A DNA stretch of 64,000 nucleotides, taken from NCBI RefSeq assembly GCF_950295315.1, contig NC_080170.1:94596054-94660053 (forward strand). The letters run 5' to 3'. How positions within the stretch are numbered: the stretch's first letter is position 1; each line of letters begins with the position of its first letter. Below are positions 35,757 to 46,658 of the stretch, one piece after another. Origin of the DNA: Erinaceus europaeus. Its lineage: Eukaryota > Chordata > Mammalia > Eulipotyphla > Erinaceidae. A program made the position numbers and the translations under genes. The notes beneath the pieces were generated by a model. It was not told the DNA's origin and ran no database searches. It saw only the letters and a program-made list of their open reading frames with translations.

Positions 35757-35960
35757 TCATACAGGGACCAGGCATTGCCTCACCCTATAGTGTACAAATG
35801 TTACTATGTATAAGAATTTGGGTTCAACCTCCCTGTCCTTACCTGCAGAGGGAGAGCTTCGTGGAGTGCTGTAGCAGTGCTGCAGGTATCTCTCATCGTC
35901 CCTTTCTATATTCCCCTTCCTTCTTGACTTTTCTTTGTTTCTATCCAATAAATAAAACAA
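35757..35960 (+). mobile_element. tRNA-derived SINE
   Basis: 'cagggaccaggcattgcctc' head, 'gggttcaacctccc' B box, 'tatccaataaataaaac' tail. Confidence 0.8.
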
Positions 35961-36189
35961 AACAAGTAAAGTAAAATAATTTTCCTGTTACTTTGATCTG
36001 TAATTCTTGTATCACTAAGATTATATTCATATATCCTTAACTAATTTAGACTGCTAAAGGCATATCAGAATGTTCTCATGCTAGTTATATGTTTTTTTTT
36101 TTAATTTGTCCTCTTTATTTTATTTATTTTTGCCACCAGGTTAATGTTGGAACCTGGTGTTTGCATGTCTTCATTGTTGCCACCAATCT

Positions 36190-37205
36190 TTTTTTATTTT
36201 AATTTTTTATTAGTGATTTAGTGATGTTTAACAAGATTGTAAGATAACGGGGAACAATTCCACACAATTACCACCACCAGAGTTCCATGTCTCATTCCCT
36301 CCATTGGAAGCTTCCCTATTCTTTATTGCTATGGGAGTCTGGAACAATTTTTTCCCTCCCAGGGTTATCTCTGGGCCTAGGTGCCTGCAATACAAATCCA
36401 CTGCTCTTGGAGGCCATTTTTCCCCATTTTTGTTGCCCTTGTTGTTGTTACTGTTGTTGGATTGGACAGATAGAAATCAAGAGAGGTAGGGAAGAGAGAG
36501 AGGGGAGAGAAAGATAGATACCTGCAGACCTGCTTCAATGCTTGTGAAGCGACCCCCCCCCCACAGATGCCCCTCTCCCTCCCCCCCCCCAACCAGGATC
36601 CCTATGCTGCTGACCCTTGTGCTTCACAACATGTGCGCTTAACCCACTGTGCTACTGCCTGCCCCCCCACCCCCGCTGACCAGAATTCTTTCTGAGGAGC
36701 AGAAGGTAGAAGGTATGGCTCCTATAATTGCTTCTCTGCTGGACACAGACATTGGCAAATCTGTTTGTATTCATACCCCCAGCCTGTTTCTGTATTTTCC
36801 TATTGGGGTAGGACTCTGGAGAGGTGATGTTCCATGACACATTGGTGAGGTCATCTGCCAGAGGAGGTCAGGATGTTGTCATGGTTGCGCCTGCACCTTG
36901 GTGGCCGAAAACCAGTAAGATATAAAGCAAATTGTTCAATAAATAGAAACCCAAAGATAGGAATAGAGCAAAAGAAACTAGGGGTCTTTGTGTGGAAAGA
37001 GTCTATTTTAGGTATGTTCCATGTGGCCCATGGCTTTAGTAATTTATGCCCTAGCCTGATAGCTAACATGCAGGTGGACTAAATGCATTATTTGGGAAGA
37101 TGGTGTCAGAGTTGAGAACAGGACTAGAAAGCTGGATCAGGGCAGAGGGTAGCTCCCAAATATGAGGAAAGTATGTAAATGCCATTACTGTTAATGGAGG
37201 ACGAG
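36190..37205 (-). mobile_element. L1 3'-UTR copy, antisense, split by a SINE
   Basis: Starts at the poly-A complement 'ttttaattttttattagtga', then 'acaattaccaccaccagagt', and continues after the SINE with 'gcagaaggtagaaggtatgg' and 'agaaagctggatcagggcag'. Confidence 0.8.
36350..36667 (-). mobile_element. Long-form SINE inside the L1 3'-UTR
   Basis: Reversed 3' module ('agggttatctctgggcctag'), 'tgttgcccttgttgttgtta', body, and reversed head ending near 'ctgcctgcccccc'. Confidence 0.85.
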
Positions 37206-37325
37206 AGACAAGAGACTGGGGAGAGAAGAGAAACAGAGGCCTGCGGCACTGCTCCACTATTGATAGAGCTCTCCTGCAGGTCCCTCACACATGTGCTCTC
37301 TGCTGGGTGAGCACTGACATCTATT
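37200..37325 (-). mobile_element. SINE fragment, antisense
   Basis: 'aagagaaacagaggcctgcg' through 'gggtgagcactgacatc', a partial diverged copy. Confidence 0.45.
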
Positions 37326-37339
37326 GGCATTCTGCTCTC

Positions 37340-37999
37340 TATATTTTAAGCTTTTCCTTCACTTTGTTGTTTTGTAAGAAGGTAGTAGGCAAATGAGAGA
37401 AAGACAAAGTCAGAAAATTTTGTTACATAGGTTTTAATAATAATAAATATTAACATGAAATAAAGTTGAAGTTAACATCAGATAAAATTACATTATTTGA
37501 ATTACCCTTACTCCTAATTTGTGCACAGGTTATTAAAGTGATGCTTTATCCAGGTTAGTTTTATTTTGGTTTTAGTTGACAATACTTATTTTTATATTGC
37601 TTCAGCTATAATTTTCTACAACAAATAATACAGTGCAGTTAATGCCTTCTTTATTATTTAGAAAAATTTTTTTTCTAGACATGTAACTGAAATTATGGAG
37701 TATTTGCTCTATGTTTTGCACTTATTAGAGCCTTCCAAAAAGTTCTGTTGGATGGTTCCACTTCTACTTCTTTTTAAATGAATAATTTCAGACTCTAAAA
37801 TTCTGACTCAAACTCATATTAAATGAACATATACCAAATATCTTCTTTCACACATTAATTAACAAACCAGTAAATGGACAAAATCTATCCTGATTTTCCC
37901 ATTTCCCTTCTCCTGTTCCTTCTCTTTTGCATTTTGTAATGCCTGGAAATGAACCCAATGCCTCATACATGGAAATACTTCTGAATTGCCTCCATGGCT
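37340..37999. other. Unique intronic DNA
   Basis: AT-rich, nothing recognised. Confidence 0.5.
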
Positions 38000-38010
38000 A
38001 AATATCTATT

Positions 38011-38285
38011 CAGGGAGTCGGGCGGGAGCACAGCTGGTTAAGCACACCTGGCACAAAGCGCAAGGACCCGAGTAAGGATCCTGGTTCGAGTCCCCAGCTC
38101 CCCACCTTCAGGGGAGTTGCTTCACAGGAAGTGAAGCAGGTCTGCAGGTGTCTTTCTCTCTCCCTGTCTGTCTTCCCCTCCTCTCTCCATTTCTCTCTGT
38201 CCTATCCAACAACAATGACATCAATAATAATTACAACAATAAAAACAAGGACAACAAAAAGGAATAAATAAATAAATATAAAAAT
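38011..38285 (+). mobile_element. Full-length tRNA-derived SINE with target duplication
   Basis: Starts near GGGAGTCGGGCGGGAGCAC, B box GGTTCGAGTCC, ends in 'aacaaaaaggaataaataaa'. AAATATCTATT flanks it at 38000-38010 and 38286-38296. Confidence 0.95.
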
Positions 38286-38458
38286 AAATATCTATTTTAT
38301 GTGCTTGAATAAGCAAGAAGTGTTTGGGGAGAAAAAGATCCAGAATTATCTTGGTGCTGTCCAAGGTGCTACCAGGCACAACATCTCACATTGGATAAGA
38401 TATGTGCTTTATCCACTGGTGTATCTCCTCGACCACTATGTATATTTCTGTGGACTAT

Positions 38459-38620
38459 TCTTCTTCTAGCGTTTGCCCTTCTTCCGTAGCCAGTCAACAG
38501 CGTCAGGTTGAGCCTGATGTAAAGTTTCGAGACCTCCTTTGAATCTGGAGAGGTGGCAGTCGTTGACTATGTGGGTCATAGTCTGTCTGTAGCCGCAGGG
38601 GCAGTTCGGGTCGTCTCTGG
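38459..38620 (-). mobile_element. Short RTE-like retrotransposon 3' fragment
   Basis: A 162-bp, severely 5'-truncated copy of the element at 43681-45772. It covers the last codons of the ORF, the TAG and the (GAA)n-like tail. It differs from the longer copy at only 3 of about 155 aligned positions. CTAT flanks it at 38455-38458 and 38621-38624, a possible short target duplication. Confidence 0.9.
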
Positions 38621-38624
38621 CTAT

Positions 38625-39115
38625 AATACATTGTGTTACCATCAGTTTCCTCTAGCTTGAGTAATTAGAAAATATCCCAGCCAAATACATGAGAATTCAG
38701 AGGTGCCTATAAATCTGATGTTCTCTAAGGTTTTACCAGAAGATATCTTAACACTTCAATGAGAGGACATTCAATCTTTTTGTTTACTTCAAAGGCAGTC
38801 ACCTTATTTTTCTTCGTTCCTAATTTCACTGTCAGAATACATTCTTCTCTCTTTGTTGCCCTTGACTGTAGTCTCTTCCTTAATGCTTCTTTTTCAGAGG
38901 AAATAATTTACAACTGCAATGTTTTGAACAATGTGATTAGAAGTCCAGGATTTGACTGGAAGTTCTTAATATTTGTATAGCCAGTAATATAGAAAGCTGG
39001 CAAGAGTTGAGCTCTGGATGTCTACAAGGTTGGTTGAGGTGGCAAATTCCAAGCAGTGTCACAATTTTACTGTCAGTCAGTGAAAGTCCAGGTCATTACC
39101 TTAAAATGTTGCTAT
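38625..39115. other. Unique intronic DNA
   Basis: Nothing recognised. Confidence 0.5.
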
Positions 39116-39119
39116 GTCT

Positions 39120-40290
39120 GTTTTTTTTTTTTAAATTTTTGTTTATAAAAAGGAAACACTGACAAAAACCATAGGATAAAAGGGGTGCAACTTCTTACCC
39201 TATGATTTTTGTCAGTGTTTCCGTTTTTTTAAAAAAATTATTTATTTCCTTTTGATGCCCTTGTTGTTTTTATTGTTATAGTTATTATTGTTGTTGATGC
39301 CGTCGTTGTTGGATAGGACAGAGAGAAACGGAGAGAGGAGGGAAAGACACCTTCAGACCTGCTTCACCACTTGTGAAGCGACTCCCCTGCAGGTGGGGAG
39401 CCGGGGGCTTGAACCAGGATCCTTACTCCGGTCCTTGCGCTTTGCGCCACATGCGCTTAACCCACTGCACTACTGCCCGACTCCCCAGTGTTTCCTTTTT
39501 ATAAATAAAAATAAAAAAGAGGGGTACAGCTCCACACAGTTCCCACCACCAGATCTCCGTAGCCCATCCCCTCCCGTGATAGCTTTCCTATTTTTTATCC
39601 CTTTGTGAGTATGGACTCAGGGTCATTATGGGGTGCAGAAGGTGGAAGGTCTGGCTTATGTAATTGCTTCCCTGATGAACATGGCCGTTGATAGGTCGAT
39701 CCATACTCCCAGCCTGTCTCTCTCTTTCTCTAGTGGGGCAGGGCTCTGGGGAAGCAGGGCTCCAGGATGCATTGGTGGTGTTGTCTGTCCAGGGAAGTCC
39801 AGTTGTCATTATGGTAGCATCTGGAACCTGGTAGCTGAAAAAAAGAGTTAACATATAAAGCCAAAATAATTGTTGACTAATCATGAACCTAAAGGCCGAA
39901 TATTGCAGATGAAGATTTAAGGTCTCCATTTTGTAGGTAGCTAGTAGGCCTATTTTAGTTATATTCCAAAGGGCCCATGACTACTGGTTTTTTCTTTTTT
40001 TTTTTCTGAGCATGACATCGGATATGCAGATGGACCCAAATTATTGTCTGGGGAGATGATTTCATGGCTGGAGAAAGGGCTAGAAAACTGGATCAGGGAA
40101 GAGAGTAGTTGACTGTAAACCCTGTTGATTTGGTCTAATCTGGGGCCCATATTCAGTTTAGGAGCCTATGTCACCCCTGCATCCCTTTAGATCTGAGCTC
40201 ACTTTCGGTAGTCATGAGTCAGAATGTTCCAAGCTGCTGCAATTTCAGGACCCATCTTCCTCAGGTGGTAGATAGAATATGTTTTTTTCT
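39120..40290 (-). mobile_element. L1 3'-UTR copy with terminal hairpin, antisense
   Basis: 3'-UTR text from 39520 to about 40290. At its low end there is an inverted repeat (39152-39175 against 39199-39222, 23 of 24 paired, 23-nt loop) made from the L1 3' terminus. A SINE has inserted in the right arm. Confidence 0.8.
39223..39485 (-). mobile_element. Young tRNA-derived SINE in an L1 tail
   Basis: Antisense copy flanked by CAGTGTTTCC at 39213-39222 and 39486-39495. Confidence 0.95.
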
Positions 40291-40748
40291 TCTTTCCCTC
40301 TTATTCTAGTTGAAAAAAGTTGACCCAGAACAGGGGGAAGCATGAATGATGACAAAATAAATTAGTTGAGACTAAATATATTATGCAGTTTGATTTCCTG
40401 CTTAGAATTTTCCTACAGTAAGGGCAGTATTTTTAAACATAAATCATTAGATGGCAATGTTTACTTAAAAACTCCCAAAGCTAGATGCTACATGTGTATG
40501 TTCCAGTAGGGTGATTGATGAATCTATTCCCAGGATACAAGATAATATATATTTTGTGTTACTGAACTAATGGAAAATTTACAGTGTTGTCCACCAATTT
40601 GTACAAATTAATAGTAAAATAATAATTTTTTTTCATCATGCCAGTCTTTTTTTTCCTAATAGCTGCACTGCTTGCTTAAGTGAACAATTGATGATGACAC
40701 AGAATTCTACAAGGAAATATAACAATATGTTTTTTTTTTCTTTTCTAG
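40291..40748 (+). other. End of intron 1 with exon 2 acceptor
   Basis: Unique sequence ending in a strong polypyrimidine tract (about 40730-40746) and AG at 40747-40748. Confidence 0.85.
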
Positions 40749-41096
40749 GTTCAGCTCAACTAATATTTAATGTAACTAAATCAGTAGAATACACCATTTG
40801 CAACAAAACTATTGTCATCCCATGCTTAGTCACTAATGTGGGAGCACAAAACCTTAATGAAATGTACGTGAAATGGAAATTTAAAGGAAAAGAAATTCTC
40901 ATCTTTGATGGAGCTCAAAAAAAGACTGTGACTAGCAAGGAGTATCAGAGTGCAAAAATCACGCCATCGGATTTACTAGTTGGCATTGCCTCTTTGACAG
41001 TTGATAAGAGTGAGGCTGCTGTAGGAAACTACACCTGTGAAGTAACAGAACTAAGCAGAGAAGGTGAAACTCTCATCGAACTAAAATATCGTACTG
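40749..41096 (+). CDS. CD47: CD47 exon 2: IgV domain
   Basis: 348 bp encoding residues 16-131, starting GSAQLIFN (mature N-terminal Gln expected) and ending ELKYRT. This is the extracellular IgV domain that contacts SIRP-alpha. Cys33, Cys41 and Cys112 match the human IgV cysteines: 41-112 closes the Ig fold, and 33 pairs with a loop cysteine from a later exon. Sequons remain at N23, N34 and N109. Two that I recall in human, near residues 50 and 73, are absent. The FG-loop reads ELSREGE where human has Thr for Ser, and the stretch before NYTC is two residues shorter. Donor CTG|GTAAGA gives phase 1. The open frame continuing to 41140 is intronic read-through. Confidence 0.96.
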
Positions 41097-41578
41097 GTAA
41101 GATTCTTATCAAAGATTCCCTTTTATCTATCCTGCAATAACCCAATTCTACTAGAAAAGGGACAGAATGAGTTCAGTAATTCCTCTGAATCAAAATTTAG
41201 TCTGTTCACTATAATGTTGATGTAATGTTGAGTAACTTTAATATTATGAGTTTTATTTAATTTGCTCTTGTGCTAGTCACAGTTAAACTTCTTGCATTAA
41301 CTTTTATGGATTGTTGGTTTCTGTGACATTTGGTCTGAGGACTGTTCTGCTGCAGTGAATGGTCTGGGGGTATCTCTCTATTTCTGTTTGCTGACACCAA
41401 AAGTTCTTCCATGTGATTAACTTCTAAATCTTCATTTTAATAACTGTACATTTTAATCAAGGATGATATATATGTTTGTCGTTCTTTCCAGAAAGACTAG
41501 GTTAGGAGAATCTGGAGATTAAGAATCAGGTTGTCATGGATGATTGCTTGAGGTTTCCAATACTTAACTTCAGTGTTC

Positions 41579-41742
41579 TTGGGAGTCGGGTGGTAGCACA
41601 GCGGGTTAAGTGCACATGGCGAGAAGTGCAAGAATTGGCATAAGGATCCTAGTTCGAGCCCCTGGCTCCTCACCTGCAAGGGAGTAGCTTCACAGGCGGT
41701 GAAGCAAGTCTTCAGGTGTCTTTCTTTACCGCCCAACTCCCT
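41579..41742 (+). mobile_element. SINE with a small fold-back end
   Basis: Sense GGGAGTCGGGTGGTAGCAC copy truncated after 'caggtgtctttctt', immediately followed by 'accgcccaactccc', the reverse complement of its own first 14 bases. Confidence 0.75.
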
Positions 41743-41896
41743 CATTTTGATTTCTTTAAGGGGTCTCCAAAGGGGCTTGCCACAGTTTGTATTCCCAACA
41801 GCAGTATAGCAGAGTTCTCTTTTCTACACAACTTTACAAACAACTAACATTTCCTGTTTTGTTGATGTAGGCTATTCTTACAAGTGTGGGAATCTC

Positions 41897-42118
41897 AGTG
41901 TAGTTTTTTTTTTAATTATTTCTATTTTATTTGATAGGGATTGAGAGAAATTTAGAGAAGATGGAGATAGAGATAGAGAGGAGAAAAACATCTATAGGAT
42001 GTTTTACTTCACCCATCAGAAATGGCCCCACCCCACAGGTGGGGAGCAAGCGAGGACTCAACCAATGTCCTTGCTTATAGTAAAGTGCTCTTAACCTGGT
42101 GAGACACTGTCCAGCTCC
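41897..42118 (-). mobile_element. tRNA-derived SINE in the old L1
   Basis: Antisense copy; CAGTGTAGTTTT is present on both sides (near 41890 and 42122), a probable target duplication. Confidence 0.85.
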
Positions 42119-42856
42119 ACCCAGTGTAGTTTTAATTTTCATTTCTCTAATGACAAGTGAAGTGGAGCATTTTTTGATATGCCTGTGGGCCATGCATGTC
42201 TATTCTTTAGATAACTGTCTATTTAGTTCTGTGGCCCACTTTTTTCTATTTTATTTCCTTTTTGTTAAGTTGTTACCAGTTCTTTTTAAATGTTTGATTT
42301 CAGTTACGTGTTGGGTGAGTGATGTGCAAGTATCTTCTCCCATTTACTAGGTTACCTGATTATCCTGTGTAGTTTTTTTTTCTATATGTAAAAGCTTTTT
42401 GGTTTAATGCTGTTCCATTTATTTACTCTTGTTTTTATTTCCCATGTTCATGGAATTGAGTCTCCAAGTATCTCTTTGATATAAAAATTCTGCAGTGTTT
42501 CACTGATATTTCCTTCTACATATTTTCAAGTTCCTGGTCTCATATCCACATCTTTGGTCCATTCTGATCTGATTTTCATGTATGATATTAAGTGGTATTC
42601 TAGTTTCACTTTTCTATATGTGACTGTCCAATTTTCCCAGCACCATTTGTTGGAGAGAACTTCTTTACCCTATTGAATGGTTTTGGCCTCTTTGTCATAT
42701 ATTAGGTGACTGTCTATGTGTGGGCTCATTTCTGGGCTCTCCATTCTGCTCCATTGACTCAAGTGACTCCATTGACTCCATTTTTATTATAGTACTGCTG
42801 TTTTAGTTTCAATTGCTTTGTAGTATAAACTGAAGTTTGGAAGCGTGATACCTCTT

Positions 42857-42985
42857 TTTTTTATTTGTTTATTGGAAGATTAATAGTTTACAGTTGATAG
42901 TAAAATACAATAATTTGTACATACATAACATTTCCCAGTTTTCCACATAACAATATAGCCCCCACTACCTCCTTTTTTGTTTTTT
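42857..42985 (-). mobile_element. Short L1 3' tip inside the old L1
   Basis: 'tttacagttgatagtaaaat', 'gtacatacataacatttccc' and 'agttttccacataacaatat' match the 3'-terminal bases of the younger L1 at 46151. It is a tiny 5'-truncated insertion, different from the 'accataggataagagggg' 3'-UTR type. Confidence 0.75.
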
Positions 42986-43680
42986 TGTCTTTTTTTCTCA
43001 GAAGTATTTTGGCTACTCATGATTTTTGTGCTTCCACACAAATCTTTGGACCAATTATTTGATTTCCTTGTAAAATATCATTGGGATGTGGATAGAAATT
43101 TAATTGAAGCTATAGATTGATTTTGGTAGAATGGTCATTTTAATGCTATTCTAACAATTTAGGAGCAAGAAATGTTCTTCTCTTTCTGTTTGTCATGCTT
43201 TTAATGATGTCCTATAGTTTTCCCTGTAAAGGTTCTTCACCTTCTTCATGAGATTCACCCCAAGCTATTTTACTGGGGGCGGGGTTCAGTTGTAAATGGG
43301 GCTGAGTCTTTTACTTTTCTTTCCTCTGACTCATCTTTATACAGAAATGACACATATTTATACTTACTGATTTTGCATCTTGCTACTTCATTGAAATTAT
43401 TATTTCCAGTAGTTTTTTTTTTTCTTTTTGTAGAATCTTTAGGATTCTTTAGGTATAGTATCATGTCATCAGCAAAATAGTGAAAACTTTACTTCTTCCT
43501 TTTCAGTATGTATATCTTTGATACTTCTTTCTTGTCTGAATGCTGTGGCAAGGACCTCATGGATTCTGTAGATAGTGGACATCCTTGCTTAGTTCATGAT
43601 TTCAGGGAATTTTCAGCTTTTAGAATGATGGTAGCTATGGGTTTGCCATATTTAGCCTTTATCATGTTGTGGAGCTATTC

Positions 43681-45772
43681 TTCTTTCCTTTCTTCTTCTA
43701 GCGTTTGCCCTTCTTCCGTAGCCAGTCAACAGCATCAGGTTGAGCCTGATGTAAAGTTTCGAGACCTCCTTTGAGTCTGGAGAGGTGGCTGTCGTTGACT
43801 ATGTGGGTCATAGTCTGTCTGTAGCCGCAGGGGCAGTTCGGGTCGTCTCTGGCTCCTCAGCGATGGAACATAGCGGCGCACCGACCATGGCCTGTTCAAT
43901 ACAGATTGAGGAGGGCCCAATCATAACGTGCTAGGTCAAAGCCGGGTTGACGCTTGCAGGGGTCTGTGATGAGGTGTTTGTTCTTTACCTCAGCTGACTG
44001 CCAGCTCTGTTTCCAAGAGACTGGAACAGAGAAGTTCAGTGTAGGCGTAGGGGACCAGATTGGGTGATGAGACGTCAAGCATTGGACAGGGTGGGCGAAG
44101 ATATCCGCGTATATTGGCAGGTCCGGTCGAGCGTAGACGTGGGAAATGTACTTAGATGATGACGCATCCTGACGAATATCTGGCGGGGCGATGTTGCTAA
44201 GAACTGGCAGCCATGGAACCGGGGTGGAACGGATGGTTCCAGAAATTATCCTCATGGAGCAATATAATTTGGAATCGACCAAGTGGACATGGGGGCTACG
44301 GAACCATACTGGGGCACAGTATTCTGCAGTGGAATAGCATAATGCCAGAGATGATGATCGTAGTGTGGAAGCAATCGCGCCCCATGAGGAGCTGGCCAGT
44401 CTTGCAATGATGTTATTCCTCGCGCCCACCTTTGCTGCAGTTTTTATGAGATGTTTGTGAAATGACAGGGTGCGATAGAGAGTAACGCCAAGATAGACTG
44501 GCTGGGCTTCATGCCGGATTCTCGTATCGCCAAGCTGCACATTAAGCTCACGCGAGGCCGAGGCATGGTGTAGATGGAAAACAGATGATACCATTTTTGC
44601 AGTGCTAGGAATTAGTTGCCATTTTTTACAGTAATCAGATATCAGAGACATGTCTTTCGTGAGTGTTTCCTCGAGGATGTCGAACTTGGATGCCTGAGTT
44701 GCACAGCAGATGTCATCGGCGTAGATGAACTTCCTTGAAGAAGTTTCTGGGAGGTCATTGATGTAAATATTAAATAGCGTAGGAGCCAGAACAGAGCCCT
44801 GGGGGAGGCCACTTGAGACAAGTCTCCATCTGCTAGACTTGTCACCCAGATGTACCCGGAATCTTCTGTTTTGGAGAAGAAACGATATAGTGCTGGCCAC
44901 CCATGGAGGCAGGCATCTTGAGATCTTGACTAGGAGACCACGGTGCCAGACCGTGTCATAGGCTGCTGTGAGATCAACAAAGACAGCACCCGTCTTTAAA
45001 TTCTTCTGGAATCCATTTTCAATGTAAGTTGAGAGAGCCAGGGCTTGTTCGCAGGTAGATCTTCCTGGGCGGAAACCAGCCTGGGCGGGTGATAGGAATT
45101 TCTCTGTAAGATGAGAAATACGTGACAGAAGCAGCCTCTCAAGGAGTTTGTAACACACAGAGAGGAGAGAAATTGGTCTATAGCTGGCGGCCAGTGTTGG
45201 GTCTTTCTTTGGTTTCAAAACCGCTATAATCTTCGCACGACGCCAAACTTTGGGCATAGACTCAGATTCCAAGATGTGGGACAGGAATGAAGCGAGCCAC
45301 TTCTTTGCCGCGGGGCCCAGGTTAAGAATGAGTTCTGGGGTGATGTTATCATTGCCAGCAGCTGTTCCCGGTTTAACCCTCTTCAAAGCGTCTTCCAGTT
45401 CAGACAGTGTAAAGGGAGAGAGTTTTGGAGATGGACAAGATAACCGGAAGTGGGATGACCACTCATGGGAAATTTCTCTTTTCCAGACTGGGTCGATCTT
45501 AGCACGTCCAACTTGAGTTAGGTGACTGGCCACTGAGTTTGGAGATACAGGAGGATGGGAGACGGGAGGGGGTTGGCTACCGGCACCCAGTCTGTGAAGA
45601 AGCTTCCAGACCTTCCTACTTGAGTGGGTGAAGTTCAGACTTTCCGTGAGTTGTTGCCAGCGGGCTTGGCGTGCTGCATCCAGGGAGGCAATGAGATGGT
45701 CAGCCACATCTGGGTCGCCCGACTCATCATACTGCTTTAGTAGTTGCTCGCATTCAGCATCAAGACAAGGCG
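43681..45772 (-). mobile_element. RTE-like non-LTR retrotransposon, 5'-truncated, young
   Basis: 2092 bp inserted in the old L1, with TATTC on both sides (43676-43680 and 45773-45777). On the - strand it has part of a linker and a reverse transcriptase, then a C-terminal C..C..H..H-like region, a TAG at 43700-43698 and at once a (GAA)n-like tail. There is essentially no 3' UTR. Short microsatellite tails and minimal 3' UTRs are typical of the RTE group. The RT motifs ([28 protein letters not shown]) are unlike L1 and, as I recall it, unlike BovB. The apurinic endonuclease is missing through truncation. Clade assignment needs a tree. Confidence 0.85.
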
Positions 45773-45929
45773 TATTCCCTAATTTCTGGTGAGTCTTTAT
45801 CATGAATGAATCCTGGATCTTGCTGAATGCCTTTTCAGTATCAATTGATATAACCATGTGAATTTTATATTTCTGTCTGTTCATATGCTGGGATACATTG
45901 ATTGATAGATGATATTGAACCATCTCCAT
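43896..45929 (-). pseudogene. Chimeric 677-codon open frame: L1 piece fused to RTE-like reverse transcriptase
   Basis: Residues 1-51 are old L1 ORF2 sequence ([18 protein letters not shown]). From residue 52 it is the RTE-like protein: conserved SYRPISLL (249-256), GFRPGRS (285-291), catalytic Asp in FVDLTAAYD (319), [10 protein letters not shown] (374-383) and YADD (403-406), all intact. The frame stops at TGA 43898-43896. Read on, it continues in the same frame past one more TGA (43859-43857) to the element's TAG. The first TGA is consistent with CpG decay of CGA, the second with a change of TGG. The fused N-terminus is an accident of insertion. The protein is probably not made, but the RT frame is remarkably well preserved. 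Confidence 0.85.
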
Positions 45930-46253
45930 TTCCCAGGAATGAATCCCACTTGGTCTTAGTGAATTGTTCTCCTGATATGTTATTGGACTTGATTTGCCAA
46001 GATTTTGTTAAGGATCTTTGAATGAATGTTTATCAGGGAAATAGGTCTATGATTTTATTATTTTGGTGGAGTAATTTTTTGGTTTGGGGATCAGAGTGAT
46101 GTTCACTTCATAGGATGTATTTGGTAGAATTACCCCCATTTCAATTTTCTTTCTCTTTTTAAAAAAAATTTCTTTATTGGGAAATTAATGTTTTACATTT
46201 GACAGTAAATACAATAGTTTGTACATGCATAACATTTCCCAGTTTTCCATATA

Positions 46254-46658
46254 TGTGGGGAGCCACATGTGTCCTCAAGGTTGCTATTGGCATGACCAGA
46301 GTCTTTTTTCACAGAGGGCCTTGCTTAAAAGTTAAGTTCCTGCTTCTTTACACCTTAGAGTCTTTGTTCACAGATAAGTTCCTTTCTCCCAATCCCACTT
46401 CCCCATGAATCACCCAGGACCTTCCAGATAACAGCTGATTACCATGACAACACACCACTTCAATCAACAGCACCCAGCTGCTAACTCCTCCCTTGCCCTG
46501 GCCTTAAAAACAGCATCTTTGGTGCTAATAACCAGACTTGATCAGAATCTTGACTTGTCTCATTTCTCTCGCGTGTCTTGTCCCCATTTTCCCTCCTGTC
46601 CTTGTCCTTACTCCCTCTCCTAGGTTAACCCACATTGAAGGTCCCGCGGGACGGGACA
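46254..46658 (+). mobile_element. Solo LTR, family 1 (405 bp)
   Basis: Starts TGTGGGGAGCC and ends GCGGGACGGGACA. Flanked by a 5-bp repeat ATATA at 46249-46253 and 46659-46663. It lies in the 3'-UTR of the younger L1, and the L1 sequence resumes exactly after it. TTAAAAA near 46505 may be its TATA-like element. Ends and GC-rich terminus recall class II ERV LTRs, though a 5-bp duplication is not the usual 6. Confidence 0.88.

Larger units (their letters stand above)
26910..40748 (+). other. CD47: CD47 intron 1 (13.8 kb)
   Basis: Bounded by GTGAGT at 26910 and a pyrimidine-rich tract ending TTTTCTAG at 40748. The first 3 kb are largely unique; the rest is dense in SINEs and L1 3' ends on both strands. 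No further coding exon was seen inside. Confidence 0.9.

Noticed and set aside
43681..45772. The RTE-like element as a BovB copy
   Set aside because: Its RT motifs ([20 protein letters not shown]) differ from the BovB pattern I remember. Only the general RTE-type 3' end is shared.
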